Shown here one piece after another: positions 1 to 9,137 of a stretch of 64,000 nucleotides of DNA. The DNA is from Caulobacter sp. RHG1. Lineage in GTDB: Bacteria > Pseudomonadota > Alphaproteobacteria > Caulobacterales > Caulobacteraceae. The notes beneath the pieces are model-generated. The model was given only the letters and a program-made list of their open reading frames with translations. It was not told where the DNA came from and ran no database searches. The position numbers were made by a program, and so were the translations under genes. The DNA lies in the NCBI RefSeq assembly GCF_013181195.1, contig NZ_SMZP01000003.1, positions 310,001 to 374,000 of the forward strand, read 5' to 3'. Each line of letters begins with the position of its first letter. Position 1 is the stretch's first letter.

Positions 1-8
1 CGCTTGGG

Positions 9-26
9 TCCCCGCTTTCGCGGGGA
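9..26. repeat. GC-rich extragenic palindrome (hairpin)
   Basis: A 7-bp perfect inverted repeat TCCCCGC / GCGGGGA with a 4-nt loop, followed by ATGA. It lies at the very start of the window, upstream of lysK. Its style (CCCGC core next to ATGA) recalls the palindrome at 33616-33646, so it is probably a dispersed extragenic element. It could also be the end of a terminator for a gene outside the window; there is no T-run. Confidence 0.45.
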
Positions 27-81
27 TGAGCGGTTGTGGGGGACCTAGCCCTTCGCCGCATCAGCGCTTATACCGCCCCGC

Positions 82-1740
82 ATGTTTGAAGGCCTCTCCC
101 CCCTCGCCCGCGAAGCCCGCTCCTGGCCGTTCGAGCAGGCGCGCGCCACCATCGCCCGCGTCCTGCGCGTGCGCCTCCCCGACCGCGCCGATCAGGAGGC
201 CGCGAAAGCCCTGATCGAGGCCGGCAAGGCGGACGAGGCGGTGAAAGCCTATCCGGCGCTGGCCAAGGCGGTGATCTTCGAAACCGGCTATGGTCCGTCA
301 GGCCTGCCGCACCTGGGCACGTTCGGGGAAGTGGCGCGCACGACCATGGTGCGCCAGGCCTTCCGCGCGCTGGTCGACGACCATATCCCCACGCGACTGA
401 TCGCCTTCAGCGACGACATGGACGGCCTGCGCAAGGTTCCCGACAACATCGAGAACAAGCAGCCGCTGATCGAGGACCTGGGCAAGCCGCTGACCGTCGT
501 CCGCGACCCGTTCGGCACCCATGACAGCTTCGGCGCCCACAACAACGCCCGCCTGCGCGCGTTCCTGGACGGCTTCGGCTTCGAGTACGAGTTCGTCTCC
601 TCGACCGACTGCTACAAGGGCGGCCTGTTCGACGCGACCCTGCTGACCGCCCTGGAGCGCTTCGACGCCATCCAGAAGGTGATGCTGCCCACGCTCGGCG
701 AAGAGCGCCGCGCGACCTATTCGCCGTTCCTTCCCGTCAGCCCGACCACCGGCAAGGTGCTGCAGGTCCCGACCCTGGAACGCAATGTCGAGAAGGGTAC
801 GATCGTCTTCGAGGACGAGGACGGCTCGCGCGTCGAGGTCCCGGTCACCGGCGGCCACGTGAAGATGCAGTGGAAGCCCGACTGGGCCATGCGCTGGACC
901 GCGCTGGGCGTCGACTACGAGATGTCGGGCAAGGACCTGATCGACTCGGTCAAGGCGTCGGGCGCGATCTGCAAGGCGCTGGGCGGGGTCCCGCCGGAAG
1001 GCTTCAACTACGAGCTCTTCCTGGACGAGAACAACCAGAAGATCTCCAAGTCCAAGGGCAACGGCCTGTCGATGGAGGACTGGCTGCGCTACGGCGCGCC
1101 CGAAAGCCTGTCGTACTACATGTTCCAGAGCCCCAAGTCGGCCAAGAAGCTCTATTTCGACGTCATCCCCAAGGCGACGGACGAATATCTGCAGCAGCTG
1201 GACGCCTATCAGCGCCAGGAGCCGGCCAAGCAGCTGGACAACCCCGTGTGGCACATCCATTCGGGCCGCCCGCCGCAGCACGGCTCGCCGGTGTCGTTCA
1301 GCCTGATGCTGAACCTGGTGTCGGCCGCCGACGCCTCGACCAAGGAAATCCTCTGGGGCTTCCTGTCGCGCTACATCCCGGGGGCCTCGGCCGAAACCCA
1401 GCCGCTGCTGGACCGCCTGGCCGGCTACGCGATCAACTATTACGAGGACTTCGTGAAGCCCACGAAGACCTTCCGCGCGCCCACCGACCAGGAGCGCGCG
1501 GCGATGCTGGACCTGCTGGCCAAGCTGAAGGCCATGCCGGCCGACGCGCCGGACGCCGAGCTGATCCAGAACGAGGTGTTCGAAGTCGGCAAGACCCACG
1601 GCTTCGATCCGCTTCGCGCCTGGTTCCAGGCCCTGTACGAGGTTCTCCTCGGCCAGAGCCAGGGCCCGCGCTTCGGCTCGTTCGCGGCGATCTTCGGCAT
1701 CGACCGGACCATCGCCTTGATCGAAGAGAAACTCGCCTAA
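82..1740 (+). CDS. lysK: Lysyl-tRNA synthetase, class I (LysRS1)
   Basis: Charges tRNA-Lys with lysine in the cytoplasm. The 552-aa protein is of the class I (Rossmann-fold) LysRS type, not the class II LysS found in most bacteria. The HIGH-like signature is HLGT at residues 77-80 and the KMSKS-like signature is KISKSKGN at 320-327. Class I LysRS is the usual form in many alphaproteobacteria as well as archaea and spirochaetes. The ATG at 82 gives the full-length N-terminus ([19 protein letters not shown]). It stands alone with an independent small gene downstream. Confidence 0.96.
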   Translation: MFEGLSPLAREARSWPFEQARATIARVLRVRLPDRADQEAAKALIEAGKADEAVKAYPALAKAVIFETGYGPSGLPHLGTFGEVARTTMVRQAFRALVDDHIPTRLIAFSDDMDGLRKVPDNIENKQPLIEDLGKPLTVVRDPFGTHDSFGAHNNARLRAFLDGFGFEYEFVSSTDCYKGGLFDATLLTALERFDAIQKVMLPTLGEERRATYSPFLPVSPTTGKVLQVPTLERNVEKGTIVFEDEDGSRVEVPVTGGHVKMQWKPDWAMRWTALGVDYEMSGKDLIDSVKASGAICKALGGVPPEGFNYELFLDENNQKISKSKGNGLSMEDWLRYGAPESLSYYMFQSPKSAKKLYFDVIPKATDEYLQQLDAYQRQEPAKQLDNPVWHIHSGRPPQHGSPVSFSLMLNLVSAADASTKEILWGFLSRYIPGASAETQPLLDRLAGYAINYYEDFVKPTKTFRAPTDQERAAMLDLLAKLKAMPADAPDAELIQNEVFEVGKTHGFDPLRAWFQALYEVLLGQSQGPRFGSFAAIFGIDRTIALIEEKLA

Positions 1741-1910
1741 TACAGAAATCAAAAAGGCCAAGCTTACGCGCGCGGGGTGAATCCTCGCGCGCTGCGACAC
1801 CATGCCTCGCAAAATGAACGAAGTCTGAATTCGTGGTTAAGGGTCCGCCCACCATTCGGAGTCTAGGCTACGACCATCAGAACCAAGATTTAAACCTCAA
1901 GGTTACTCTC

Positions 1911-2120
1911 ATGGCTTCGTTCACTCTGCGTCCCACCGACCGCCAGGAATTCGACTCGCTGCTCGGCGGCATCGTCCAGCAATTCCCCGACGCCCATGTC
2001 GAGGCGGCTCACAACGACACCTGGGCGTCCTATCGCCTGGACGTCTCGTGCGAGGATCCCTCGGCCGGCCCGCTGATCGCCTGGCTGCTGGACAGCCACG
2101 CCAGCTGCCCGCGCACCTGA
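1911..2120 (+). CDS. Hypothetical small acidic protein (69 aa)
   Basis: I do not recognise a family. The ATG at 1911 is preceded by an AAGG-like Shine-Dalgarno and is preferred over an in-frame ATG at 1833, whose extra 26 residues look like leader sequence. The product is soluble-looking, with two cysteines (C47, C66), alternating charged and hydrophobic residues, and no signal peptide or membrane segment. Codon third positions are GC-rich as in neighbouring genes. About 170 bp separate it from lysK, so it probably has its own promoter. Confidence 0.7.
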   Translation: MASFTLRPTDRQEFDSLLGGIVQQFPDAHVEAAHNDTWASYRLDVSCEDPSAGPLIAWLLDSHASCPRT

Positions 2121-2138
2121 TCCCTCTCGGGTCAGTCG

Positions 2139-2774
2139 TTACTGGCTGACCCAGACGATCCGGCCGACCCAGGCGACCTCGTCGCGGGCGAGCAGGCGTT
2201 CTTCGCCGCTCCCCGTGAGCGGGGTCAGCTCCACGGTCCGGGCCGTGACGCGGCCCAGTTCGCGCACCAGGATTTCACCGGCCAGGGTCCTGGCCACCAC
2301 GCGGTCGCCCTTGCGCGGCTCGACGGTGGGCGAGACCAGCAGCCGGTCGCCGTCGCGATAGACCGGCGCCAGGGCGTCGCCCGACACCTCGAGCGCAAAC
2401 AGGCCCTCGCCCAGATCCGGCGCGGCGATCTCGTCCCAGCCTTCGCCAGCCGGCGCGCCCGCCTCGTCGAACAGGCCCTCGCGCCCCGCCTCGGCCAGGC
2501 CGATCAGCGGCGCAGCGCGCTTCACCGTCCCGGCTTGCTCGGTGAGGGCGGCGAACTCCGAGAAATTCACCCCCGTCGCTTCCAGGAGCTTGGCCAGGCT
2601 TTCGGTCGAGGGCCAGCGCGCGCGGCCATCGGTCTCCGCCGACCCGCGCTTGGAGCGGTTGAAGCTGGTGGGATCCAGGCCGGCCATCCGGGCCATGGCC
2701 GACGGCGTCATGTCGAAGCGTTCGGCCAGGGCGTCGATCGCGCGCCAGATTTCGCCGTGAGAGAGGGTCGCCAT
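2139..2774 (-). CDS. HTH regulator with degenerate S24 (LexA-like) domain
   Basis: A 211-aa protein with an N-terminal helix-turn-helix (about residues 8-45) and a C-terminal S24/LexA-like domain (about 90-210). In LexA, UmuD and CI-type proteins the nucleophile serine sits in a GDSM motif and the general base is a lysine some 35-40 residues later. Here the motif reads GDALAP (132-137), with alanine at the serine position, and arginine (R171) takes the lysine position. I infer a regulator that has lost self-cleavage and reads another signal. It is divergent from the MerR gene at 2968, with about 190 bp of shared upstream region, and convergent with the small gene at 1911. Confidence 0.85.
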   Translation of the reverse strand: MATLSHGEIWRAIDALAERFDMTPSAMARMAGLDPTSFNRSKRGSAETDGRARWPSTESLAKLLEATGVNFSEFAALTEQAGTVKRAAPLIGLAEAGREGLFDEAGAPAGEGWDEIAAPDLGEGLFALEVSGDALAPVYRDGDRLLVSPTVEPRKGDRVVARTLAGEILVRELGRVTARTVELTPLTGSGEERLLARDEVAWVGRIVWVSQ

Positions 2775-2857
2775 GAGGCTCTCCTTGGAACGGCCTTCAC
2801 CCCGGAAGCTACGCCCTAAGGCCTAGGAAAGTAAACCTATCAACCAAGCTCAAGTTG

Positions 2858-2873
2858 ACGTTTACGTAAGCGT
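2858..2873. promoter_or_regulatory. Palindromic operator candidate upstream of MerR gene
   Basis: The 16-bp sequence ACGTTTACGTAAGCGT is a near-perfect palindrome centred on TTACGTAA. TTGACG hexamers flank it at 2855-2860 and 2873-2878 and could serve as -35 elements. It sits about 95 bp before the MerR-family start codon and in the region shared with the divergent S24-like gene. MerR-type regulators of acyl-CoA catabolism (LiuR type) act on ACGT-rich palindromes, so an autoregulatory operator for the gene at 2968 is the simplest inference. Confidence 0.5.
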
Positions 2874-2967
2874 TGACGCTCGCTCCAGATCGGGTTTAGG
2901 GTGATCGCCGATAACAAAGCGGCCCGGCCGCAGTAGCCAGGCCCTCTTCTTTGGGAGGTTTCCAACC

Positions 2968-3447
2968 ATGGCCGACCTGCGTCGCCCCGAGCGGACATTC
3001 ACGATCCGCCAGCTCTGCAATGAATTCAAAGCCACCCCGCGCGCCCTGCGCTTCTACGAGGACAAGGGCCTGCTGAACCCGGCCCGCGAGGGGCTGAACC
3101 GCGTCTATTCGCACAAGGACCGCGTGCGCCTGCAGCTGATCCTGCGCGGCAAGCGCGTGGGCCTGTCGCTGACCGAGATCCGCGAACTGCTCGATCTCTA
3201 TGACGAGAACGACGAGGGCGCGGCGCAGATGGCCCGCTCGCTGAAGAAGTTCCGCGAACGCGCCAACGCGCTGGAGCAACAGCGCGACGACATCGACAAC
3301 GCCCTGATCGAGCTGCGCGAGGCCTGCAACCGCCTGGAGCGCCGCCTGACCGAGATCCGCCCCGACCTGCTGCCCCGCGCGGCCGACTACGAGCAGGTGC
3401 TGCGCGCCCGCCTGGACGGTCACAGCGAAGCGATGCTGGGCAAGTAA
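2968..3447 (+). CDS. MerR-family transcriptional regulator
   Basis: A 159-aa MerR-type DNA-binding protein. The N-terminal winged HTH (about residues 10-80) contains the typical RALRFYEDKGLLNPAR segment, followed by a dimerisation coiled coil (about 85-135). No metal-binding cysteine cluster follows (a single Cys lies in the helix), so it is not a metal sensor; it fits the LiuR/PbrR-like group that controls acyl-CoA catabolism. It is followed 69 bp later by two acyl-CoA dehydrogenase genes on the same strand, which are the likely targets. A palindrome at 2858-2873 is the likely operator. Confidence 0.88.
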   Translation: MADLRRPERTFTIRQLCNEFKATPRALRFYEDKGLLNPAREGLNRVYSHKDRVRLQLILRGKRVGLSLTEIRELLDLYDENDEGAAQMARSLKKFRERANALEQQRDDIDNALIELREACNRLERRLTEIRPDLLPRAADYEQVLRARLDGHSEAMLGK

Positions 3448-3516
3448 GACACCCTCGCGCCGGCTCCCGCGCGAGCCGGCGACCCGTTTCCTCTCCCGAC
3501 CGATCCAGGACTGCCC

Positions 3517-5310
3517 ATGACCTATCAGCCGCCCGTTCGCGATCACGCCTTCATCCTGCGCGACGTGCTCAACATCGATCAGCACGGCGCCCTGCCGGGC
3601 TTCTCGGACGCGCCGTTCGAGACGGTGGAGCAGATCCTGGAGGCCGCCGCCCAGTTCACTGGCGAGGTCCTGGCGCCGCTGAACACGGTCGGCGACAAGA
3701 ACGGCTGCCATCTGGATCCGGCGACCAACGTCGTCACCACGCCGCCGGGCTTCAAGGCCGCCTACAAGCAGCTGTGCGAAGGCGGCTGGACGGGCCTGGG
3801 CTCGGACCCGGCCTATGGCGGCCAGGGCCTGCCGCACGTCGTCAACCTGGCCTTCAGCGAGATGTCGAGCTCGGCCAACATGGCGTTCTCGATGTATCCG
3901 GGCCTGGCGCACGGCGCCTATTCGGCCATCCACACCGGCGGCACCGACGAACAGAAGCAGACCTACCTGCCCAAGATGGTGACCGGCGAATGGACCGGCA
4001 CCATGAACCTGACCGAGCCGCATTGCGGCACGGACCTGGGCCTGCTGCGCACCAAGGCGGTCCCGCAGGCCGACGGCAGCTACAAGATCACCGGCCAGAA
4101 GATCTGGATCAGCGCCGGCGAGCACGACATGTCGGACAACATCATCCACCTGGTGCTGGCCCGCATCGAAGGCGCGCCGGCCGGGGTGAAGGGCATCAGC
4201 CTGTTCATCGTGCCGAAGTTCTTCGTGAAGGACGACAACTCGGTCGGCGAGCGTAACCAGGGCGTCAAGTGCGTCGGCCTGGAAGAGAAGATGGGCATCC
4301 ACGGCAACGCCACCTGCGTCATGCAGTACGACGACGCCGAGGGCTATCTGATCGGCGAGGAGAACGCCGGCCTGAAGATCATGTTCGTGATGATGAACGA
4401 GGCCCGCCTGGGCGTCGGCATGCAGGGCGTCGCGCAAGGCGAGGCCGCCTATCAGGCCGCCGTCGCCTTCGCCAAGGACCGCCTGCAGGGCCGTTCGCTG
4501 ACGGGCCCCAAGAACGCCGAAGGCCCGGCCGACCCGATCATCGTCCACCCTGACGTTCGCCGCATGCTGCTGGAGAGCAAGGCCCTGATCGAAGGCGGCC
4601 GCGCCTTCCTGTTCTGGACCGCCCTGCACGGCGACCTGTCGCACGTCCACCCGGACGCCGCCGTCCGTGAAAAGTCCTCGGACTACATGGGCCTGATGAC
4701 GCCGGTGCTGAAAGGCTACCTGACCGACAAGGGCTTCGAGGTCTGCTCGAACGCGGTGCAGGTGCACGGCGGCAGCGGCTTCACCGAGCACTTCCCGGTC
4801 AGCCAGTTCATGCGCGACTGCCGCATCGCCCTGATCTACGAGGGCACCAACGGCGTCCAGGCCCTGGACCTGGTCGGCCGCAAGCTGGCGGCCAAGGGCG
4901 GCCGCGCGGTCATGGCCTTCTTCCAGGAAGTCGACCAGTTCATCGGCGAGAACGACGCCGACGCCGAGCTGAAGCCGTTCATCGAGGCCCTGGCCGGCGT
5001 GAAGGCCCAGCTGCAGGACGGCACCATGTGGCTGATGCAGAACGGCCTGCAGAACCCCGACAACGCCGGCGCGGCCTCGACCGACTACATGCACCTCTTC
5101 GGCCTGACGGGCCTGGCGTACATGTGGGCGCTGATGGCAAAGGCCGCCAACGCCAAGATCGCCGCCGGCTCGTCGGACCCGTTCTTCACGACCAAGCTGA
5201 CCACCGGTCGCTATTTCATCGAACGCATCTTGCCTGACGCGGGGGCACACCTCGCCAAGTTGAAGACGGGTTCGGCGACCCTGATGGCGCTGCCCGCGGA
5301 GGCTTTCTGA
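3517..5310 (+). CDS. Acyl-CoA dehydrogenase, long DmdC/FadE-like form
   Basis: FAD enzyme that introduces the alpha-beta double bond into an acyl-CoA and passes electrons to ETF. At 597 aa it is the long form with an extra C-terminal domain, as in 3-methylmercaptopropionyl-CoA dehydrogenase (DmdC) and related beta-oxidation enzymes. The core has the substrate and FAD loop MNLTEPHCGTDLG, and the catalytic-base segment YEGTNGVQALDL places a glutamate at residue 442. Substrate cannot be told from sequence; medium or long fatty acyl-CoA is likely given the neighbours. The next gene starts 2 nt after the stop, so the two are co-transcribed. Confidence 0.93.
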   Translation: MTYQPPVRDHAFILRDVLNIDQHGALPGFSDAPFETVEQILEAAAQFTGEVLAPLNTVGDKNGCHLDPATNVVTTPPGFKAAYKQLCEGGWTGLGSDPAYGGQGLPHVVNLAFSEMSSSANMAFSMYPGLAHGAYSAIHTGGTDEQKQTYLPKMVTGEWTGTMNLTEPHCGTDLGLLRTKAVPQADGSYKITGQKIWISAGEHDMSDNIIHLVLARIEGAPAGVKGISLFIVPKFFVKDDNSVGERNQGVKCVGLEEKMGIHGNATCVMQYDDAEGYLIGEENAGLKIMFVMMNEARLGVGMQGVAQGEAAYQAAVAFAKDRLQGRSLTGPKNAEGPADPIIVHPDVRRMLLESKALIEGGRAFLFWTALHGDLSHVHPDAAVREKSSDYMGLMTPVLKGYLTDKGFEVCSNAVQVHGGSGFTEHFPVSQFMRDCRIALIYEGTNGVQALDLVGRKLAAKGGRAVMAFFQEVDQFIGENDADAELKPFIEALAGVKAQLQDGTMWLMQNGLQNPDNAGAASTDYMHLFGLTGLAYMWALMAKAANAKIAAGSSDPFFTTKLTTGRYFIERILPDAGAHLAKLKTGSATLMALPAEAF

Positions 5311-5312
5311 TC

Positions 5313-6476
5313 ATGAGCGTGCTCAACGTCGAAAAACCGGCTTTCATGGCCGAAGAGGACATCGCGATCTTCGAAGACGCGGTGGGCAAGTTCTTCGATG
5401 AGCACGCGCCTGAATCAACGGTCGCGAAGTGGCGCAAGAACCACTGCGTCGATCGCGACATGTGGACCAAGGCGGGAGAGGCCGGACTGCTCGGCCTCTC
5501 CACGCCCGAACAATACGGCGGGGCCGGCGGCGACTATCGCCACGAGGTCGTGCTGATGGAGCAGTTGGGGCTGAAGGGCGTCGACGGCTTCGGCGCCAGC
5601 CTGCACAACGCCATCATCATGCCGTACATCTTCCACTACGGCACGGAAGAGCAGAAGCAGCGCTGGCTGCCGCGCATGGCCACGGGCGAGCTGGTCGGCG
5701 CCATCGCCATGACCGAGCCTGGCGCCGGTTCCGACCTTCAGGGCGTGAAGACCACCGCCAAGAAGGCCGGCAACCAGTACGTCATCAACGGCTCCAAGAC
5801 CTTCATCACCAACGGCCAGACGGCCAACCTGATCATCGTGGTCGCCAAGACCGACCCGACCGCCGGCGCGCGCGGCACCTCGCTGCTGATCGTCGAGACC
5901 GACGGCGCGGAAGGCTTCGAGCGCGGCCGCAATCTCGACAAGCTGGGCCAGGAGGCCCAGGACACCTCGGAGCTGTTCTTCAACGACGTGAAGATCCCGA
6001 CCGAGAACCTCTTGGGCACCGACGAGGGTCAGGGTTTCTTCCAGCTGATGGGCCAGCTGCCGCAGGAGCGGCTGAACATCGCCGTGCAGGGCATGGCGAC
6101 CATCGAACGGGCGCTGGAGCTGACCATCGCCTACGTCAAGGACCGCAAGGCGTTCGGCAAGGCGATCCTCGACTTCCAGAACACCCAGTTCGTCCTGGCC
6201 GAGTGCAAGACCGAGGCGACCGTCGCCAAGGTCTTCGTCAACCACTGCATCGGCCAGCACCTGGAGGGCAAGCTCGACGCCGCCACCGCCTCGATGGCCA
6301 AGTACTGGGTCACCGATCTCGAAGGAAAGATCGTCGACCGCTGCCTGCAGCTGTTCGGCGGCTACGGCTTCATGAACGAGTACCCGATCGCGCGCATGTA
6401 CAAGGACAGCCGCATCCAGCGCATCTACGGCGGCACCAACGAGATCATGAAAATCCTGATCGCGAGGACGCTGTGA
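5313..6476 (+). CDS. Acyl-CoA dehydrogenase, short form
   Basis: A 387-aa member of the classical acyl-CoA dehydrogenase family, with MTEPGAGSDLQG in the substrate/FAD loop, a mid-domain beta barrel and a C-terminal helical domain. The segment near the C-terminus reads YGGTNEIMKI, with glycine where medium-chain enzymes carry the catalytic glutamate (YEGT); long-chain and isovaleryl-type enzymes place the base elsewhere. It follows the long dehydrogenase by 2 nt and overlaps the next gene. It probably acts in the same fatty-acid or branched-chain pathway. Confidence 0.93.
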   Translation: MSVLNVEKPAFMAEEDIAIFEDAVGKFFDEHAPESTVAKWRKNHCVDRDMWTKAGEAGLLGLSTPEQYGGAGGDYRHEVVLMEQLGLKGVDGFGASLHNAIIMPYIFHYGTEEQKQRWLPRMATGELVGAIAMTEPGAGSDLQGVKTTAKKAGNQYVINGSKTFITNGQTANLIIVVAKTDPTAGARGTSLLIVETDGAEGFERGRNLDKLGQEAQDTSELFFNDVKIPTENLLGTDEGQGFFQLMGQLPQERLNIAVQGMATIERALELTIAYVKDRKAFGKAILDFQNTQFVLAECKTEATVAKVFVNHCIGQHLEGKLDAATASMAKYWVTDLEGKIVDRCLQLFGGYGFMNEYPIARMYKDSRIQRIYGGTNEIMKILIARTL

Positions 6477-6886
6477 TCACTTCCGCCATCACGACCCTGA
6501 CCCTGGTCGCCCTGCTGGCCGGCCCGCAGAGCGGCCCCAAGCCGCCGACCGCGCCCGCATCCGACAACGACCGTTCGGCCGTCGTCTGCGTGCGCGCCGT
6601 CCAGGGTCCGCGCCCCCTCACCTATTCCGGCGAACTGGTCGGCAAGCGCCCGCAGCCGGGCGCCTTCAAGCTGCCGCTGCAGCCGGCCGGCAAGGATATC
6701 TGCCAGACCCTGCTGCGCTCCAAGGTCGCCGAGTGGCGGCTGGAAGTCACCACCTCGGGCTTCACGGCCTGCTCGCTGCCGGCGCCGCAGTTCGGCAAGC
6801 GCGTCTATTATCGGGCCAAGGCCTCGGCGCGTGGCCTCTCGTGCGAGCCCATCGGCACGTACCCGATCGGCAACTGGAAGCCGTAG
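6473..6886 (+). CDS. Hypothetical secreted protein (137 aa)
   Basis: Starts at a GTG that overlaps the stop of the preceding dehydrogenase (GTGA), so it is translationally coupled. The N-terminus (ITSAITTLTLVALLAG) is a short hydrophobic export signal followed by a proline-rich stretch. The mature part has four cysteines (in VVCVRAV, DICQTLL, TACSLP and LSCEPIG), consistent with disulfides in the periplasm. No family recognised. Its place at the end of an acyl-CoA dehydrogenase operon does not reveal a function. Confidence 0.72.
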   Translation: MITSAITTLTLVALLAGPQSGPKPPTAPASDNDRSAVVCVRAVQGPRPLTYSGELVGKRPQPGAFKLPLQPAGKDICQTLLRSKVAEWRLEVTTSGFTACSLPAPQFGKRVYYRAKASARGLSCEPIGTYPIGNWKP

Positions 6887-6897
6887 TGCGCCCGGCT

Positions 6898-7824
6898 CTA
6901 AGCCTTGTTGACGCTGTTGGCCTTGATCTGCGCCCTGCCGCGCGCATCGAGGTCCTGGCGCGTGGCGTCCAGGCTGAGCGGGCCGCGCAGCGTGGCGTTG
7001 ACCGCGTCCATGCCGCGCGCCTCCGCGCCCGGCCTGCGCGCCAGCAGGTAGCGCAAGGACAGGCGCTCGTTGTCGGCCGCGTCGGGCTGGGTGCCGTGCA
7101 GGGTGCAGGCGTGCCACATGGCCGCGTAGCCGGCCTTGCCGGTCAGCAGATGCTGTTTGGTCTGGACCTCGCCGCCGCGTCCGTCGCGGTACAGCCAGCC
7201 GCCGTCGTTCTTGGTGAGATCGTGCGGGAACAGGGTCCCCGCCAGCTGGTGGCTGTCCTCCAGCAGGAACAACGGCGCGTCGTGCACGCCGACATCGTGC
7301 AGATAGACATACAGCGTCAGGAAATCGGCTTCCCGGTCCCTGTAGTCGATCAGGTCCTGATGGAAGTCGATGCCGTAGAAGTAGGTGATGTCCCGGTACG
7401 GCGCTCTGACGTAAGCCCCCAGATTGTTGACCGGATTGCCGGCGATGCGGGCCTTGAGCCAGTCGGGCACGACGCTGGCGGGCACACCGCAGATCAGCTT
7501 CTTGAGCAGGATCTCGTAGTCGTCGCCCAGCAATGCGCTGACCGCCGAGGCGATCCCCGCGTCCTTCTCGACGAAGGCAAGGTCGGCCTCGAACCGCTCC
7601 AGCAGGTTGCGGCCGGGCGCGGGATTGACCCCGGTATACTGCGGATTGGCGTCGAACTCGGCCTCGGTCAGGAACAGGTCGGCGTCGAAGGTCCGCAAGG
7701 CCCTGATCTTGGCCAGCAAGGCGCTCGCCGCCGCCGGGTCCACACCGTTCTCGAACACATGATAGCCACGCGCGATGAAGGCCTCCACCGCCGGGTGAAC
7801 GCGCTGCGCTTCCGTCATCGTCAT
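6898..7824 (-). CDS. Phytanoyl-CoA dioxygenase (PhyH)-family protein
   Basis: A 308-aa Fe(II)/2-oxoglutarate-dependent oxygenase candidate. The facial triad is visible as HQD (H155, D157) and a distal histidine in LHGTQPDAADNERLSLR (H243), with R258 for the 2-oxoglutarate carboxylate. The ATG at 7824 was chosen because a strong GGGGGGAAA ribosome site lies just before it; the upstream extension overlaps the promoter of the divergent thiolase. Substrate unknown. Between beta-oxidation genes, hydroxylation of a branched acyl-CoA is plausible, but PhyH proteins act on many small molecules. Confidence 0.82.
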   Translation of the reverse strand: MTMTEAQRVHPAVEAFIARGYHVFENGVDPAAASALLAKIRALRTFDADLFLTEAEFDANPQYTGVNPAPGRNLLERFEADLAFVEKDAGIASAVSALLGDDYEILLKKLICGVPASVVPDWLKARIAGNPVNNLGAYVRAPYRDITYFYGIDFHQDLIDYRDREADFLTLYVYLHDVGVHDAPLFLLEDSHQLAGTLFPHDLTKNDGGWLYRDGRGGEVQTKQHLLTGKAGYAAMWHACTLHGTQPDAADNERLSLRYLLARRPGAEARGMDAVNATLRGPLSLDATRQDLDARGRAQIKANSVNKA

Positions 7825-7912
7825 GATTTCCCCCCCGGGATCAGGCGCACTTTTTAGTTCATAAATCTTCGCGCCACAATCGGGCCGAGACCACGCAGGA
7901 AGGAGCCAGTCC

Positions 7913-9118
<1,206 letters not shown>

Positions 9119-9137
9119 GGCTTAAGGAGCTAACACC

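Noticed and set aside
4080..4322. Small antisense gene inside the acyl-CoA dehydrogenase.
   Set aside because: No ribosome site, poor codon bias, and complete overlap with conserved catalytic-domain sequence on the other strand.
2896..5250. A 784-codon open frame antisense to the MerR and acyl-CoA dehydrogenase genes.
   Set aside because: Low-complexity H/Q/D/A/R composition typical of antisense frames in high-GC DNA, and it spans two clear genes and their gap.
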